This document shows, piece after piece, positions 19,946-28,866 of a stretch of DNA of 64,000 nucleotides; positions within the stretch are counted from its first letter, which is position 1, and every line of letters starts with the position of its first letter. Location: positions 2,460,501-2,524,500 of the forward strand of contig NZ_CP062788.1 of assembly GCF_025136295.1 (NCBI RefSeq), written 5' to 3'. The stretch comes from Aestuariispira ectoiniformans (GTDB lineage Bacteria > Pseudomonadota > Alphaproteobacteria > UBA8366 > Aestuariispiraceae). Below the pieces are notes generated by a model. The model was not told the origin of the DNA and did not search any database. It saw nothing but the letters and a program-made list of their open reading frames with translations. Both the position numbers and the translations under genes were made by a program.

Positions 19946-22707
19946 GCCTGGAGACTTTTCGGAGATATATCGGCAGCGGCTTCGGCCGCTGCCTTTTTCA
20001 TGACGACGACAAAGCAGGCCCCTGCATCATTGTCGTGAACCAGATACAAATCACCGCCCAGGTTTTGCATGATCTGCTTGGAGATCGCGAGGCCCAGGCC
20101 TGCCCCGGCTTGCTCCCGTGAGCGCGCGTTCCAGCCTCTTGAAAATTTGGAGAAGAGGGCGGAGCGGTCTTCGGGTGGAATACCCGGGCCATTGTCGCGC
20201 ACCCGAATGGCTGCGCCGTCCCGTGCGTCTGTTTCAACCAGTTCTATCCAGACCTTGGGCGCATCGCTGTTGTTGTATTTGATTGCATTGGAAATGAGGT
20301 TGATGAAAACCTGTTTCAGGCGGTCGGCATCGGCGATGACGGGCAATGACCCGTCGCCCAGATTATTGATCAGTTCAACATTCCGGTCACTGGCCAGGCC
20401 CCGCATCGTCTCTATTGCATCGGCGGTGATGGCAAGGGCATCAACATCCTGAAAGTCCCAATTCGCCTGACCGTCTTCCATCTGGCTAAGGTCCAGGATT
20501 TCATCAAGAAGGCGGGTCAGGCGGACGCTTTCGTCCTGGATAATGCCTAAAAACCTATTTGATTGCTGCTGGTCCAGCCCCTGTTGCGATACCAGGATTT
20601 CGGAGAAAGAGCGGATGGAGGTCATCGGCGTGCGAAGTTCATGACTGACGCGGCTCAGGAAGTCATCTTTCATCTTGTCCAGCCGGGTGAGCTGTTCGTT
20701 CGCCTGACGCAGTTGTTCCGCCGTTTCCTCCAACTCATGGGACTTGCGTTCCAGCTCGTGGCTGTAGCGGATGGCCTCCTGCGTTTCATCCAGAATGTCG
20801 ATGACGGCTTCGAGGCTGATGCTTTCGCCTTTGGCCACGCGGGATACCAGTGTTCTGGCGGATGCCGCACCGACGCCGCTGGCCAGTTGTCGTTCGATAT
20901 AGGCGATGAAGCGCGGGTCCGGCGTTGGCAATTGGTCTGCCCGCCCTTGTTTGCGGGCATAGGACTGGAAGATGCGTGCAGCCCGGTCCCGGCCCAGAAT
21001 CCGTTGCGTCAGTTGGAATAGATCTTCTGACGTTGCCGAGCGCTGCAAGCCGCTTTCAACTCCCTGGCGGCGACTGTTGAAGGCGTCGACGAAGAGGATG
21101 CTTTGCAGCCTTTCCAGAGGCAACTGGCTGGTAGACAGGGAAACGAGGACATAGCAGAGAACATTGATGGAGAAACTCCAGAACAGGCCGTGGACCAGCG
21201 GGTCCCATTCAGACAACCCGAACAGCGCGTCCGGTTTCAGAAGTTCAATGGAAAACGGGCCGGTTTGCACAAGGCCGATAAACGCCCAGCCGGAACTGGC
21301 AAAGCTCGGCACCAGCAGGGTATAGATCCAAAGCAGGAAACCGGCGATCAGGCCCGTGGTCGCGCCAGCCTTGGTGCCGCCTTCCCAATAGATGCCACCG
21401 ATCAAGGCAGGCAGGAATTGTGCCACGCCTGCAAAAGAAATCAGACCGATTGAGGCAAGCGGGTTCGTCGTGCCGGTCAGGTGGTAGTAACTGAAACCGA
21501 GGGTCAGAATGGCGACAATACTCAAGCGCCGAACAATGATCAGCAGGCGCGAGAAGTCGCCGCTGCCCGGGCCGGTGAAGAAGGGCAGGCGGAGAAGCAG
21601 CGGCGTCACCAGGTGGTTCGAGATCATGATTGAAAGCGCGATACTGGCGACAATGACCATGCTGGTCGCGGCAGACAGCCCGCCAATGAAGGCGAGGAGG
21701 GCCAGGCCACCCTGGCCTGCGGAAAGTGGTACTTTCAGAACATAGAGGTCCGGATTGTCGGTTTCCGGCAGGTGGACCATTCCGCTGATGGCGATCGGAA
21801 TGACGAAAAGACTAACCAGCAACATATAAAGCGGGAAAAGCCAGGCGGCGGTTGCCAGATGTCTTTCTTCGGAATTCTCAACCACGGCAACCTGGAACTG
21901 GCGGGGCAGACAGATGATTGCCGCCGCCGACAGGAAGGTCGTTGCCAGCCAGCGGGGCTCAAAGCCTTCGCTGAAGGCGTAGAGGTTTTTGACGCCCTGA
22001 TGCCATTTGGCGGTATCAAACAGGTCGCGCACGCCGTCATTCAGGCCATAGACGGCAAAGACGGCAATTGCGCCCAGGCTCAACAACTTGACGATAGACT
22101 CGAAGGCAATGGCGGCGACAACGCCTGGATGGCGCTCATCCGCGCCGACATTGCGCGTGCCGAACAAGATCACGAATGTGGCCATGCAGACTGCCACCCA
22201 AAAGCCGGTGTCGGCAAAAATGCCACGGTCACCGACAGTGTGCGGCACCCAGGTCTGTGCCGCGCCAAGGGCATCGAAACTTGCCGCGACGGCCTTTAGC
22301 TGAAGGGCAATATAGGGCGTAACCCCGATAAGGGCGATCACCGTGACCAGGGCCGAAAGCAGGGCGCTTTTGCCATAGCGCGCAGAAATGAAATCTGCAA
22401 TCGAGGTGATTTTCTGGGCCTTGCTGATCCGTACCAGTTTGCGCAGCAGAAACCACCAGCCCATCAACACGAATGTCGGGCCGAGATAGATGGTCAGGTA
22501 TTCCAGGCCACTGCGGGCAGCGGAGCCAACCGCGCCATAGAAGGTCCAGGACGTGCAATAAACGGCCAGTGACAGGGTATAGACGATCGGTGAAGAGACG
22601 AAAGATGCCGCGCCACGCTCCGCGCGCCGATCGCTGACAAATGCCAACAGGAACAAACCGCCCAGATAAAGGCTGGCTACAAGGACGATGAGACCGGTGC
22701 TGAGCAT
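19942..22707 (-). CDS. Sensor histidine kinase with SLC5 symporter and STAC domains (CbrA/CrbS-like)
   Basis: A 921-residue membrane kinase. Residues 1 to about 520 are a sodium/solute symporter-like (SLC5) module with some 13 helices (SPIVYTLSLAVYCTSWTFYGAVG near the start). A STAC domain follows (TSEDLFQLTQRILGRDRAARIF), then a coiled coil, an H-box SHELRTPM with His689, an N-box ISNAIKYNN, and VRDNGPGIP and GAGLGLAISKQ. There is no PAS domain and no C-terminal receiver. CbrA and CrbS relatives control use of amino acids or acetate and may sense transport through the SLC5 part. It is the last gene of a four-gene operon with a regulator, a receiver and a 2-TM protein. Ligand unknown. Confidence 0.9.
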   Translation of the reverse strand: MLSTGLIVLVASLYLGGLFLLAFVSDRRAERGAASFVSSPIVYTLSLAVYCTSWTFYGAVGSAARSGLEYLTIYLGPTFVLMGWWFLLRKLVRISKAQKITSIADFISARYGKSALLSALVTVIALIGVTPYIALQLKAVAASFDALGAAQTWVPHTVGDRGIFADTGFWVAVCMATFVILFGTRNVGADERHPGVVAAIAFESIVKLLSLGAIAVFAVYGLNDGVRDLFDTAKWHQGVKNLYAFSEGFEPRWLATTFLSAAAIICLPRQFQVAVVENSEERHLATAAWLFPLYMLLVSLFVIPIAISGMVHLPETDNPDLYVLKVPLSAGQGGLALLAFIGGLSAATSMVIVASIALSIMISNHLVTPLLLRLPFFTGPGSGDFSRLLIIVRRLSIVAILTLGFSYYHLTGTTNPLASIGLISFAGVAQFLPALIGGIYWEGGTKAGATTGLIAGFLLWIYTLLVPSFASSGWAFIGLVQTGPFSIELLKPDALFGLSEWDPLVHGLFWSFSINVLCYVLVSLSTSQLPLERLQSILFVDAFNSRRQGVESGLQRSATSEDLFQLTQRILGRDRAARIFQSYARKQGRADQLPTPDPRFIAYIERQLASGVGAASARTLVSRVAKGESISLEAVIDILDETQEAIRYSHELERKSHELEETAEQLRQANEQLTRLDKMKDDFLSRVSHELRTPMTSIRSFSEILVSQQGLDQQQSNRFLGIIQDESVRLTRLLDEILDLSQMEDGQANWDFQDVDALAITADAIETMRGLASDRNVELINNLGDGSLPVIADADRLKQVFINLISNAIKYNNSDAPKVWIELVETDARDGAAIRVRDNGPGIPPEDRSALFSKFSRGWNARSREQAGAGLGLAISKQIMQNLGGDLYLVHDNDAGACFVVVMKKAAAEAAADISPKSLQA

Positions 22708-22710
22708 CGC

Positions 22711-22980
22711 CTAGGTCTCATCTTTTTTATAGGGAAAGCTGTTGTTTGCCTTTGGCTCTTTCGAACGTTGGGCAGGGCCTTTCCCTACAAGTCTGCGGGC
22801 GACAATCGCCGTCAGGACAATGCCGATGAACCACAGCATGAAGATATAGATGAACAGCACCGGTATGCCTGCCAGAAACGCATTCTGGTCAAAAATGCGG
22901 ATATAGGGGGGCAGGAAGATCAGAATCCCGATCAAGGGTAAAACAAGAGCGGCATCACGTGTGCGGCGTTCCGGCGACAT
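22711..22980 (-). CDS. Small two-TM membrane protein, kinase-associated
   Basis: An 89-residue protein with two predicted helices (ALVLPLIGILIFLPPYIRIF and a second around IPVLFIYIFMLWFIGIVLTA) and a basic polar tail. It lies 3 nt upstream of the SLC5 kinase gene and 20 nt after the receiver gene, so it is in the operon. It resembles DUF3311-like two-helix proteins often found beside SLC5-type transporters, as far as I can recall. It could be a subunit of the kinase's symporter module. Function is unknown. Confidence 0.7.
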   Translation of the reverse strand: MSPERRTRDAALVLPLIGILIFLPPYIRIFDQNAFLAGIPVLFIYIFMLWFIGIVLTAIVARRLVGKGPAQRSKEPKANNSFPYKKDET

Positions 22981-23000
22981 TACATTTCTCCCGATCCCGC

Positions 23001-23405
23001 CTATTCGTGACCGCCGGCAACATGTGTGACGTTGCTGTTCTGGGCCAGCAGGCCGGAGATACGGTCGACCAAATCCTGGTTGGAGAAGGGCTTGGTCACA
23101 AATTCATTCGCACCGAGGTCCAGCATCAGCTTGCGGTCCGCTTCCTGACCTTTGGCGGTCAGGGCGAGAACCGGCAAATCCTCGAAGCCGGGCGCGTTGC
23201 GAATCTGGCGCAATATCTCGAATCCGTTTGATGTGGGCAGCATGACGTCCAACACCAACAGGTCGGGCTTTTCACGTTGAACTGTTTCCAATACCGCGGC
23301 GCCGTCATTGACCGAGACGACCCTATGCCCCTCCCGCGATAGAAGGAAGTTCAACGATTCTACGATATACGGCTCATCCTCTGCGATAAGGATAGTCGTC
23401 CCCAT
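23001..23405 (-). CDS. Receiver-only response regulator (CheY-like)
   Basis: A single receiver domain of 134 residues. The acidic pair in LIAEDEP, phosphoacceptor Asp53 in LLVLDVMLP, Thr in LALTAKG and Lys in VTKPF are all in place. No output domain follows; only about 10 residues remain after the fold. The gene lies between the ScfR-type regulator (68 nt upstream) and the 2-TM/kinase pair, so it is the likely partner of the kinase. Without an output domain it must act through another protein, possibly the adjacent regulator. Confidence 0.9.
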   Translation of the reverse strand: MGTTILIAEDEPYIVESLNFLLSREGHRVVSVNDGAAVLETVQREKPDLLVLDVMLPTSNGFEILRQIRNAPGFEDLPVLALTAKGQEADRKLMLDLGANEFVTKPFSNQDLVDRISGLLAQNSNVTHVAGGHE

Positions 23406-23473
23406 TACAAATTACCTCCCAATAGGCCGTTCTTTTTGTTTTTTAGACCTTCCTTGTTATTAAGTTTATCAAA

Positions 23474-25042
23474 TCATGTATTCATTTCCGAGGCGAGTTT
23501 TTCATTCATTGGCGCCAAGATAGCGGCATGAGCGCGCTGATTGCAATTTTTTCGTGGACACGATCTGCAGTTGAAGCCGACAGGCGTTGTCAATTTGCCC
23601 TGCCGATTGGCAAAACGGTCACCATATACCAGCCGGTCACGGTAAGAGATATCACAGCCGAGCATGACACTGTAAGTAACTGGGTGGGTGCCAAATGCAC
23701 CATACTGTTTTGTCAGGCGTCGGGCGATGAAAAGATACTGCTCTCCGGACGACAGGCTGGCCAGTTGGGCAATGGTCCGATCTGTGCCGAGGGCTTCGTA
23801 GATCGCCCAAAGCGGGCAGGCACCACCATAACGCGGCATGCGAAGGCCGGGGATACTGAACGGCTTTGAAATATTGCCTGCTGGGTCGGCGCGGAGAAAG
23901 GCGAATGGTACGCCCTCCGCGCCGGAGCGTCTCAAGGTTACCATCCGATGGGCAATCTGTTCAAAGCTTCCTGCGAAACGTGGTTGCAGGCGTTCGATAT
24001 CGTATCGGTCGTTCTCCGCCGCATCAAGAAAGGGCTGATAGGGGAACAACAAGGCTCCAGCAGCATAGTTGGCCAGAGCCCGGCGGGCGGCCTGACGCGA
24101 TGCGTCGCTTGTCAGGCGACTGTCCCGGACAAGGCTGTCCAAAGTGTCCGACATCTCCAGTTCCGCAAGGCGTTGTGCTTCGCGAAAGCGGATTGTGGTT
24201 TCCTTCAGGCCTTCCGCATGGATCAATGTCTTTTCATCGACCAGTGATGGTTGCCGCACGGGGTCATAGGCCCTGCGTACGGTCAGGCCGTGTTTGTGGG
24301 TCAGTCGTTCATGGATAGCGGCGCTTATGGTGGAGGGGGCATACTCCATCTCCTTGTTCAGCGCCTCCGCAGCCCACTCCAGGTCCGGGAAGTAGTTGCC
24401 GTGATGGATGATGAAATCGTCAACCTCATTGGCGGGGGACGTCGGTTTTTCCGTTTCCGAGGCGCTGCTCAACAGGTCGATCATCGTCCGTGCGCTGGAC
24501 CCCAATTGGTCACTTTGTGAAGCAATGATGCTTGAGAATCGATTTCGTTCGTCTGATGAAAGGTCGCTATATTGCTCAAGGATTTCCGCGAAAGAGCGGA
24601 TCGACGTGATCTGCGTCAGGACGGAATGGCTGAGTTCCATGAGCGCCGGGTCCTGGCTTAGCCGATCAGACAACGCCAGCGCCGTTTCCGTGACATCCTG
24701 ATAGCGCCGATGCAAAGCCAGAAACGCATTGGCCCATTCGGGCGTCTGCGCCACGAAATTAAGGGCGTTACGGTCGTCCAGGTCGTCGATTGCCATCGAC
24801 CGGGTCAGTTCGACGATATCCTGCGCCAGCCTGGCATCCTCAGTACCGCTCAACCATCCGATTTCAACATGCAGGGCTTCGGCGATCCGCTTCATGAGCT
24901 TGCCGCCGATCATGCGTTTGTCGTGTTCGATCAGGTTCAGATAGGACGGCGAAATACCAATGGCCTCGGCCAGGTCCGATTGGGTCAGGCCTTTGTCTTT
25001 CCGGCTGTTCCGTATGCGTTGTCCTATCGGGAGGCGAGCCAA
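23474..25042 (-). CDS. ScfR/RamB-type XRE regulator with an internal histidine-kinase DHp-like segment
   Basis: A 522-residue transcription factor. Residues 5-65 form an XRE helix-turn-helix (GLTQSDLAEAIGISPSYLNLIE). Residues 131-192 look like a HisKA helix pair with the SH motif at His139 (see finding). From about 260 an ImmA/IrrE-like region follows in which the HExxH site is degenerate (FREAQRLAE), then the DUF2083-type part with NYAAGALLFPYQPFLDAA, DIERLQPRFAGSFEQ and a Cys cluster CRSCPRKNC near the end. Such proteins sense short-chain acyl-CoAs and control acetate or propionate use. The start is TTG, supported by GAGGGA 7 nt upstream and an upstream in-frame stop. It heads the kinase operon and is divergent from the ABC importer genes. 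Confidence 0.85.
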   Translation of the reverse strand: MARLPIGQRIRNSRKDKGLTQSDLAEAIGISPSYLNLIEHDKRMIGGKLMKRIAEALHVEIGWLSGTEDARLAQDIVELTRSMAIDDLDDRNALNFVAQTPEWANAFLALHRRYQDVTETALALSDRLSQDPALMELSHSVLTQITSIRSFAEILEQYSDLSSDERNRFSSIIASQSDQLGSSARTMIDLLSSASETEKPTSPANEVDDFIIHHGNYFPDLEWAAEALNKEMEYAPSTISAAIHERLTHKHGLTVRRAYDPVRQPSLVDEKTLIHAEGLKETTIRFREAQRLAELEMSDTLDSLVRDSRLTSDASRQAARRALANYAAGALLFPYQPFLDAAENDRYDIERLQPRFAGSFEQIAHRMVTLRRSGAEGVPFAFLRADPAGNISKPFSIPGLRMPRYGGACPLWAIYEALGTDRTIAQLASLSSGEQYLFIARRLTKQYGAFGTHPVTYSVMLGCDISYRDRLVYGDRFANRQGKLTTPVGFNCRSCPRKNCNQRAHAAILAPMNEKLASEMNT

Positions 25043-25079
25043 ATTTATCCCTCAGCGTTTAAAATTTTAGATGTTTTCT

Positions 25080-25095
25080 TGTAAAGAAATTTACA
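25080..25095. promoter_or_regulatory. Inverted repeat TGTAAA-N4-TTTACA near the regulator start
   Basis: A perfect 6-bp inverted repeat with a 4-nt spacer lies 38 nt upstream of the ScfR-type regulator's TTG start. It resembles a diverged TTTGCAAA-type site and is a candidate autoregulatory operator. Confidence 0.35.
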
Positions 25096-25131
25096 CCTGC
25101 AATGCAGCATTTACAGTATTCTTCACAAACC

Positions 25132-25139
25132 TTTGCAAA
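25132..25139. promoter_or_regulatory. TTTGCAAA palindrome, candidate ScfR/RamB-type operator
   Basis: The exact octamer TTTGCAAA occurs in the 214-nt gap between the ScfR-type regulator and the ABC binding-protein gene. As I recall, ScfR-type regulators such as PccR and RamB bind TTTGCAAA-like sequences. The only such octamer I noticed in this gap is this one, and no clean second copy sits at a 4-nt spacing. Confidence 0.45.
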
Positions 25140-25256
25140 TGGCAAGGGTATTTTATTGCGGCTTGTCCGGGTCTCTCTGTAACGTAATTAGCACGCGAAT
25201 TTCTCCATCGCGCCGCTTGAAACAGAACAAAATCCGAATGGGGAGGAGACCAAAAT

Positions 25257-26606
25257 ATGAATTTTTCTGACAAGAAGTGGACGCGTCGTGGCGTCCTGAA
25301 AACCGGTTCCGTTTTGGCCGGTGCGGCTGTTGCTGCGCCGACCATGTTTGTACGCGGTGCCTGGGCGGATATGGATTTCCGCAATAACCCGGGCAACGCA
25401 AGTTCCGTAAAGTTCGGTTTTAACGTTCCTCAAACCGGCCCCTATGCCGATGAGGGGGCAGACGAACTGAGGGCCTATAAACTGGCCGTGAAGCATCTCA
25501 ACGGTGAAGGTGACGGCGGAATGTTGCTCACCATGAACCCGCTGTCGCTGAAGGGTAATGGTGTGTTGGGCAAGAAGGTCGAATATGTGACCGGCGACAC
25601 CCAGACCAAATCCGATGCCGCCCGCGCATCCGCCAAGCGGATGATCGAAAAAGACGGGATCATCATGTTCTCCGGCGGTTCATCCTCCGGCGTGGCGATT
25701 GCGGAACAGTCCCTGGCCCAGGAAATGGGCGTTGTCTTCATGGCGGGACTGACCCATTCCAACGACACGACGGGTAAGGACAAACGCCGTTACGGTTTCC
25801 GTCATTTCTTCAACGCCTATATGTCCGGCGCCGCTCTGGGGCCGGTGTTGAAGGAAGAAATGGGCACGGATCGTCGCGCCTATCATCTGACGGCGGACTA
25901 TACCTGGGGCTGGACCCAGGAAGAGTCGATCAAAAACACCACCGAGGCCCTGGGCTGGGAAACCGTGAACACGGTTCGCACGCCGCTGGGTGCCGGTGAC
26001 TTCTCCCAGTATATTACGCCGGTTCTGAACTCCGGTGCCGATGTGCTGATCCTGAACCACTACGGCAAGGATATGATCAACTCCCTGACCCAGGCGGTTC
26101 AGTTCGGCCTGCGTGACAAGATGGTCAACGGCAAGAAATTTGAAATTGTCGTGCCGCTCTTCTCACGTCTGATGGCGCAGGGTGCCGGTGAAAACATCAA
26201 GGGTATCCTTGGGACGACGAACTGGAACTGGTCCCTGACCGACGCGGGCTCCCAGGCCTTCGTGAAATCCTTTGGTCAGGAATACGGTTTCCCGCCGTCG
26301 CAGGCTGCTCATACCTGCTATGTCCAGACGCTGCTTTATGCAAACGCCTGTGAAATGGCCGGGACCTTCTATCCGCCGGAAGTGATCAAGGCGCTGGAAG
26401 GCTTCAAATTCGACGGCATGGGCAATGGCCCGACGGAATATCGTGCCGCTGATCACCAGTGCTTCAAGAACGTTCTGGTCGTGCGCGGGAATGAAAACCC
26501 GACCAGCCAGTTCGACCTGTTGAAGGTGGTGAAGGAAGTGCCGCGTGAACAGGTGGAATACGATCCCGCCATCTTTGGCGGCGAGCTTGGCCCGTATCAA
26601 GTTTAA
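25257..26606 (+). CDS. ABC transporter substrate-binding protein, branched-chain/amide type, Tat-exported
   Basis: A 449-residue periplasmic binding protein of the LivJ/UrtA fold. The signal carries a twin Arg (WTRRGVLKTG) and ends near RGAWAD, so export by Tat is likely. VKFGFNVPQTGPYADEGADELRAY opens the mature domain, and the GGSSSGVAIAEQSLAQEMG stretch follows. It is longer than LivJ (about 370). A GGGGAGG site precedes the ATG. It is the first gene of a five-gene importer, divergent from the regulator-kinase operon. The ligand is unknown. The neighbouring acyl-CoA-type regulator makes a short-chain organic acid one possibility. Confidence 0.85.
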   Translation: MNFSDKKWTRRGVLKTGSVLAGAAVAAPTMFVRGAWADMDFRNNPGNASSVKFGFNVPQTGPYADEGADELRAYKLAVKHLNGEGDGGMLLTMNPLSLKGNGVLGKKVEYVTGDTQTKSDAARASAKRMIEKDGIIMFSGGSSSGVAIAEQSLAQEMGVVFMAGLTHSNDTTGKDKRRYGFRHFFNAYMSGAALGPVLKEEMGTDRRAYHLTADYTWGWTQEESIKNTTEALGWETVNTVRTPLGAGDFSQYITPVLNSGADVLILNHYGKDMINSLTQAVQFGLRDKMVNGKKFEIVVPLFSRLMAQGAGENIKGILGTTNWNWSLTDAGSQAFVKSFGQEYGFPPSQAAHTCYVQTLLYANACEMAGTFYPPEVIKALEGFKFDGMGNGPTEYRAADHQCFKNVLVVRGNENPTSQFDLLKVVKEVPREQVEYDPAIFGGELGPYQV

Positions 26607-26622
26607 GTCTCCCTAAACTTGG

Positions 26623-26651
26623 GCCAGCCGTCGCCTTTGGCGGCGGCTGGC
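26623..26651 (+). other. Intercistronic hairpin after the binding-protein gene
   Basis: A 13-bp stem (one G-T pair) with a 3-nt loop lies 16 nt after the stop, without a T-run. It is likely an mRNA 3'-end stabiliser or partial terminator that raises binding-protein levels over the permeases. Confidence 0.65.
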
Positions 26652-26691
26652 GCGGCCAATTTAGTATTCCCCGTGAAGCAGTAATGGTTGT

Positions 26692-27714
26692 ATGGCTATG
26701 GATGCGATAATTCTCCAAATACTGAACGGGTTGGACAAGGGCGGTGCCTATGCATTGATCGCCCTGGGTCTGACTCTCGTCTTCGGGACCCTGGGGGTCG
26801 TGAATTTTGCCCATGGGGCGATCTTCATGATGGGGGCCTTTTGTGCGGTTACTCTCGAAAAAATTCTTACGATTTCCAAACAGGTGAAAGACCCGACCAT
26901 CACCTATTTCGATGCGTTCAAGGAAACGCCTTACCTGGAAATCTGGTTTGGCGACTTTGGCCGGACTATCATCGACTATTCCGTTCCTTTATCGATCATC
27001 CTTGCCATACCGGTCATGCTGCTGATCGGTCTTGCCATGGAACGCGGACTGATCCGCTTTTTCTACAAGCGTCCTCATGCGGAACAAATCCTTGTGACCT
27101 TCGGTCTGGCGATCGTTCTGCAGGAAATTATCAAGGCAATTTTTGGCGCCAATCCGATCCCGACGGCGGCCCCCGACATCGTTTCGGGCAGCGCGGCTAT
27201 CGGCACTTTCCTGGGGCTTGGCGACGCAGTGGTCTATCCCTGGTGGCGTCTGATCTACTTCGGTTTCGCCGGCATCGTCATTTTCAGCGTCTTCGCATTT
27301 TTGCGGCTGACAACTTACGGCATGGTCGTTCGCGCTGGTATGCAGGACCGCGAGACAGTCGGTCTGCTCGGCATCAACATCGAACGCCGGTTCACTGTTG
27401 TCTTTGGTATTGCGGCCGTGGTCGCCGGGTTGGCGGGGGTTATGTATACCCCGATCCTGCCGCCTGATTACCACATGGGTATGGATTTCCTGGTGCTCTC
27501 CTTCGTCGTTGTTGTTGTTGGCGGCATGGGGTCTCTGGAAGGGGCGGTTCTGGCCGGTTTCCTGCTGGGAATTCTTCAGTCCTTCGCTTCGATGAACGAA
27601 GTGAAGCAAATCCTGCCGGGCATCGATCAGATCATCATCTATGCCGTTGCCGTTGCCATCCTCTTGCTGCGTCCGCGCGGGCTTCTTGGCCGCCGCGGCC
27701 TGATGGAGAGTTGA
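26692..27714 (+). CDS. Branched-chain-type ABC transporter permease (LivH-like)
   Basis: A 340-residue inner-membrane permease. The N-terminal [32 protein letters not shown] and the later [11 protein letters not shown] and [13 protein letters not shown] are typical of LivH/UrtB. It is about 40-50 residues longer than LivH because of a polar stretch after the second helix (around [18 protein letters not shown]). It should pair with the next gene's product to form the pore. Confidence 0.88.
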   Translation: MAMDAIILQILNGLDKGGAYALIALGLTLVFGTLGVVNFAHGAIFMMGAFCAVTLEKILTISKQVKDPTITYFDAFKETPYLEIWFGDFGRTIIDYSVPLSIILAIPVMLLIGLAMERGLIRFFYKRPHAEQILVTFGLAIVLQEIIKAIFGANPIPTAAPDIVSGSAAIGTFLGLGDAVVYPWWRLIYFGFAGIVIFSVFAFLRLTTYGMVVRAGMQDRETVGLLGINIERRFTVVFGIAAVVAGLAGVMYTPILPPDYHMGMDFLVLSFVVVVVGGMGSLEGAVLAGFLLGILQSFASMNEVKQILPGIDQIIIYAVAVAILLLRPRGLLGRRGLMES

Positions 27715-27715
27715 T

Positions 27716-28855
27716 ATGACCGCCGCATTCGCCAAAAAAGACTGGGTCACCATCGCGATTTTTGCTGCGGTGATCCTCCTTATGCCAATCTGGCTTTCGC
27801 CGCTTGGTGCATCCTACCCCGACCTGTTGCAGAAATTTGCAATCTACGGGCTGTTTGCCATCGGCTTTAACATTCTCTTCGGTCTGACCGGCTATCTGTC
27901 CTTCGGTCATGCTGCCTTTCTCGGCGCGGGTTCCTATGCTGCGGTGTGGTCATTCAAGCTTTTCACCATGAATGTGATCCCGGCTGTCCTGTTCGGTACT
28001 TTGATCGGTGGTTTGTTTGCCGCATTGATCGGCTTTATCTGCCTGCGGCGGTCGGGGATCTACTTCTCGATCCTGACGCTGGCCTTCGCCCAGATGAGCT
28101 ACAACCTTGCCTATTCCGTGCTGACGCCGATTACCAATGGCGAGACCGGTCTGCAGCTCAGCCAGACTGACCCGCGCATTTTCGATGCTGCGCTGGACCA
28201 TAGTGGCCTTCCGATGACGAGCCTGCTCGGGGTGGAAATGACCGGTTATCCGGGATTCTACTTCTGTGCCGCCCTGTTGATCCTTGGTTTCTTCATCTCG
28301 CTGCGCATCTTCCGTTCTCCCTTTGGCATGAAGCTGCAGGCGTTGAAGTCCAATCAGGTTCGCATGAGTTACACCGGTTTCAACACGCGACCCTATATGC
28401 TGACGGCCTTCATTATTTCAGGGATGTATGCCGGTCTGGCAGGTTCCCTGCTGGCCGTGACCGACCCTTTGGCAGGCGCAGAACGCATGCAGTGGACCGC
28501 ATCCGGTGAGGTTGTGCTGATGACAATTCTCGGCGGTGCCGGAACGTTGATCGGGCCGCTGCTGGGGGCAGGGATCATTAAATACTTCGAGAATATTTTC
28601 TCTGCCTATAACGATGCCACCCTGCATGACATTTTCAGCTTCCTGCCTGATTTCATCGCGGACCCGATTGTCGCCGTCCTTGGGCTTTTTGTCGGTGACG
28701 GCTGGCATCTGACCCTGGGCGTTCTGTTCATGCTGATCGTGATCTTCCTGCCGGGTGGCGTGATGGAAGGTATCCGTCGACTGACGGCCTTCGTCCGCAG
28801 CAAGACGCGGGGAGAATCCTCTAACGGCGCAACCGCGACCCAGCCATCGGAATAA
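27716..28855 (+). CDS. Branched-chain-type ABC transporter permease (LivM-like)
   Basis: A 379-residue permease with about ten predicted helices. [53 protein letters not shown] and [13 protein letters not shown] are LivM hallmarks. Its ATG is 1 nt after the stop of the preceding permease gene, so the two are translationally coupled. Confidence 0.88.
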   Translation: MTAAFAKKDWVTIAIFAAVILLMPIWLSPLGASYPDLLQKFAIYGLFAIGFNILFGLTGYLSFGHAAFLGAGSYAAVWSFKLFTMNVIPAVLFGTLIGGLFAALIGFICLRRSGIYFSILTLAFAQMSYNLAYSVLTPITNGETGLQLSQTDPRIFDAALDHSGLPMTSLLGVEMTGYPGFYFCAALLILGFFISLRIFRSPFGMKLQALKSNQVRMSYTGFNTRPYMLTAFIISGMYAGLAGSLLAVTDPLAGAERMQWTASGEVVLMTILGGAGTLIGPLLGAGIIKYFENIFSAYNDATLHDIFSFLPDFIADPIVAVLGLFVGDGWHLTLGVLFMLIVIFLPGGVMEGIRRLTAFVRSKTRGESSNGATATQPSE

Positions 28856-28866
28856 GGAAGAACGTC

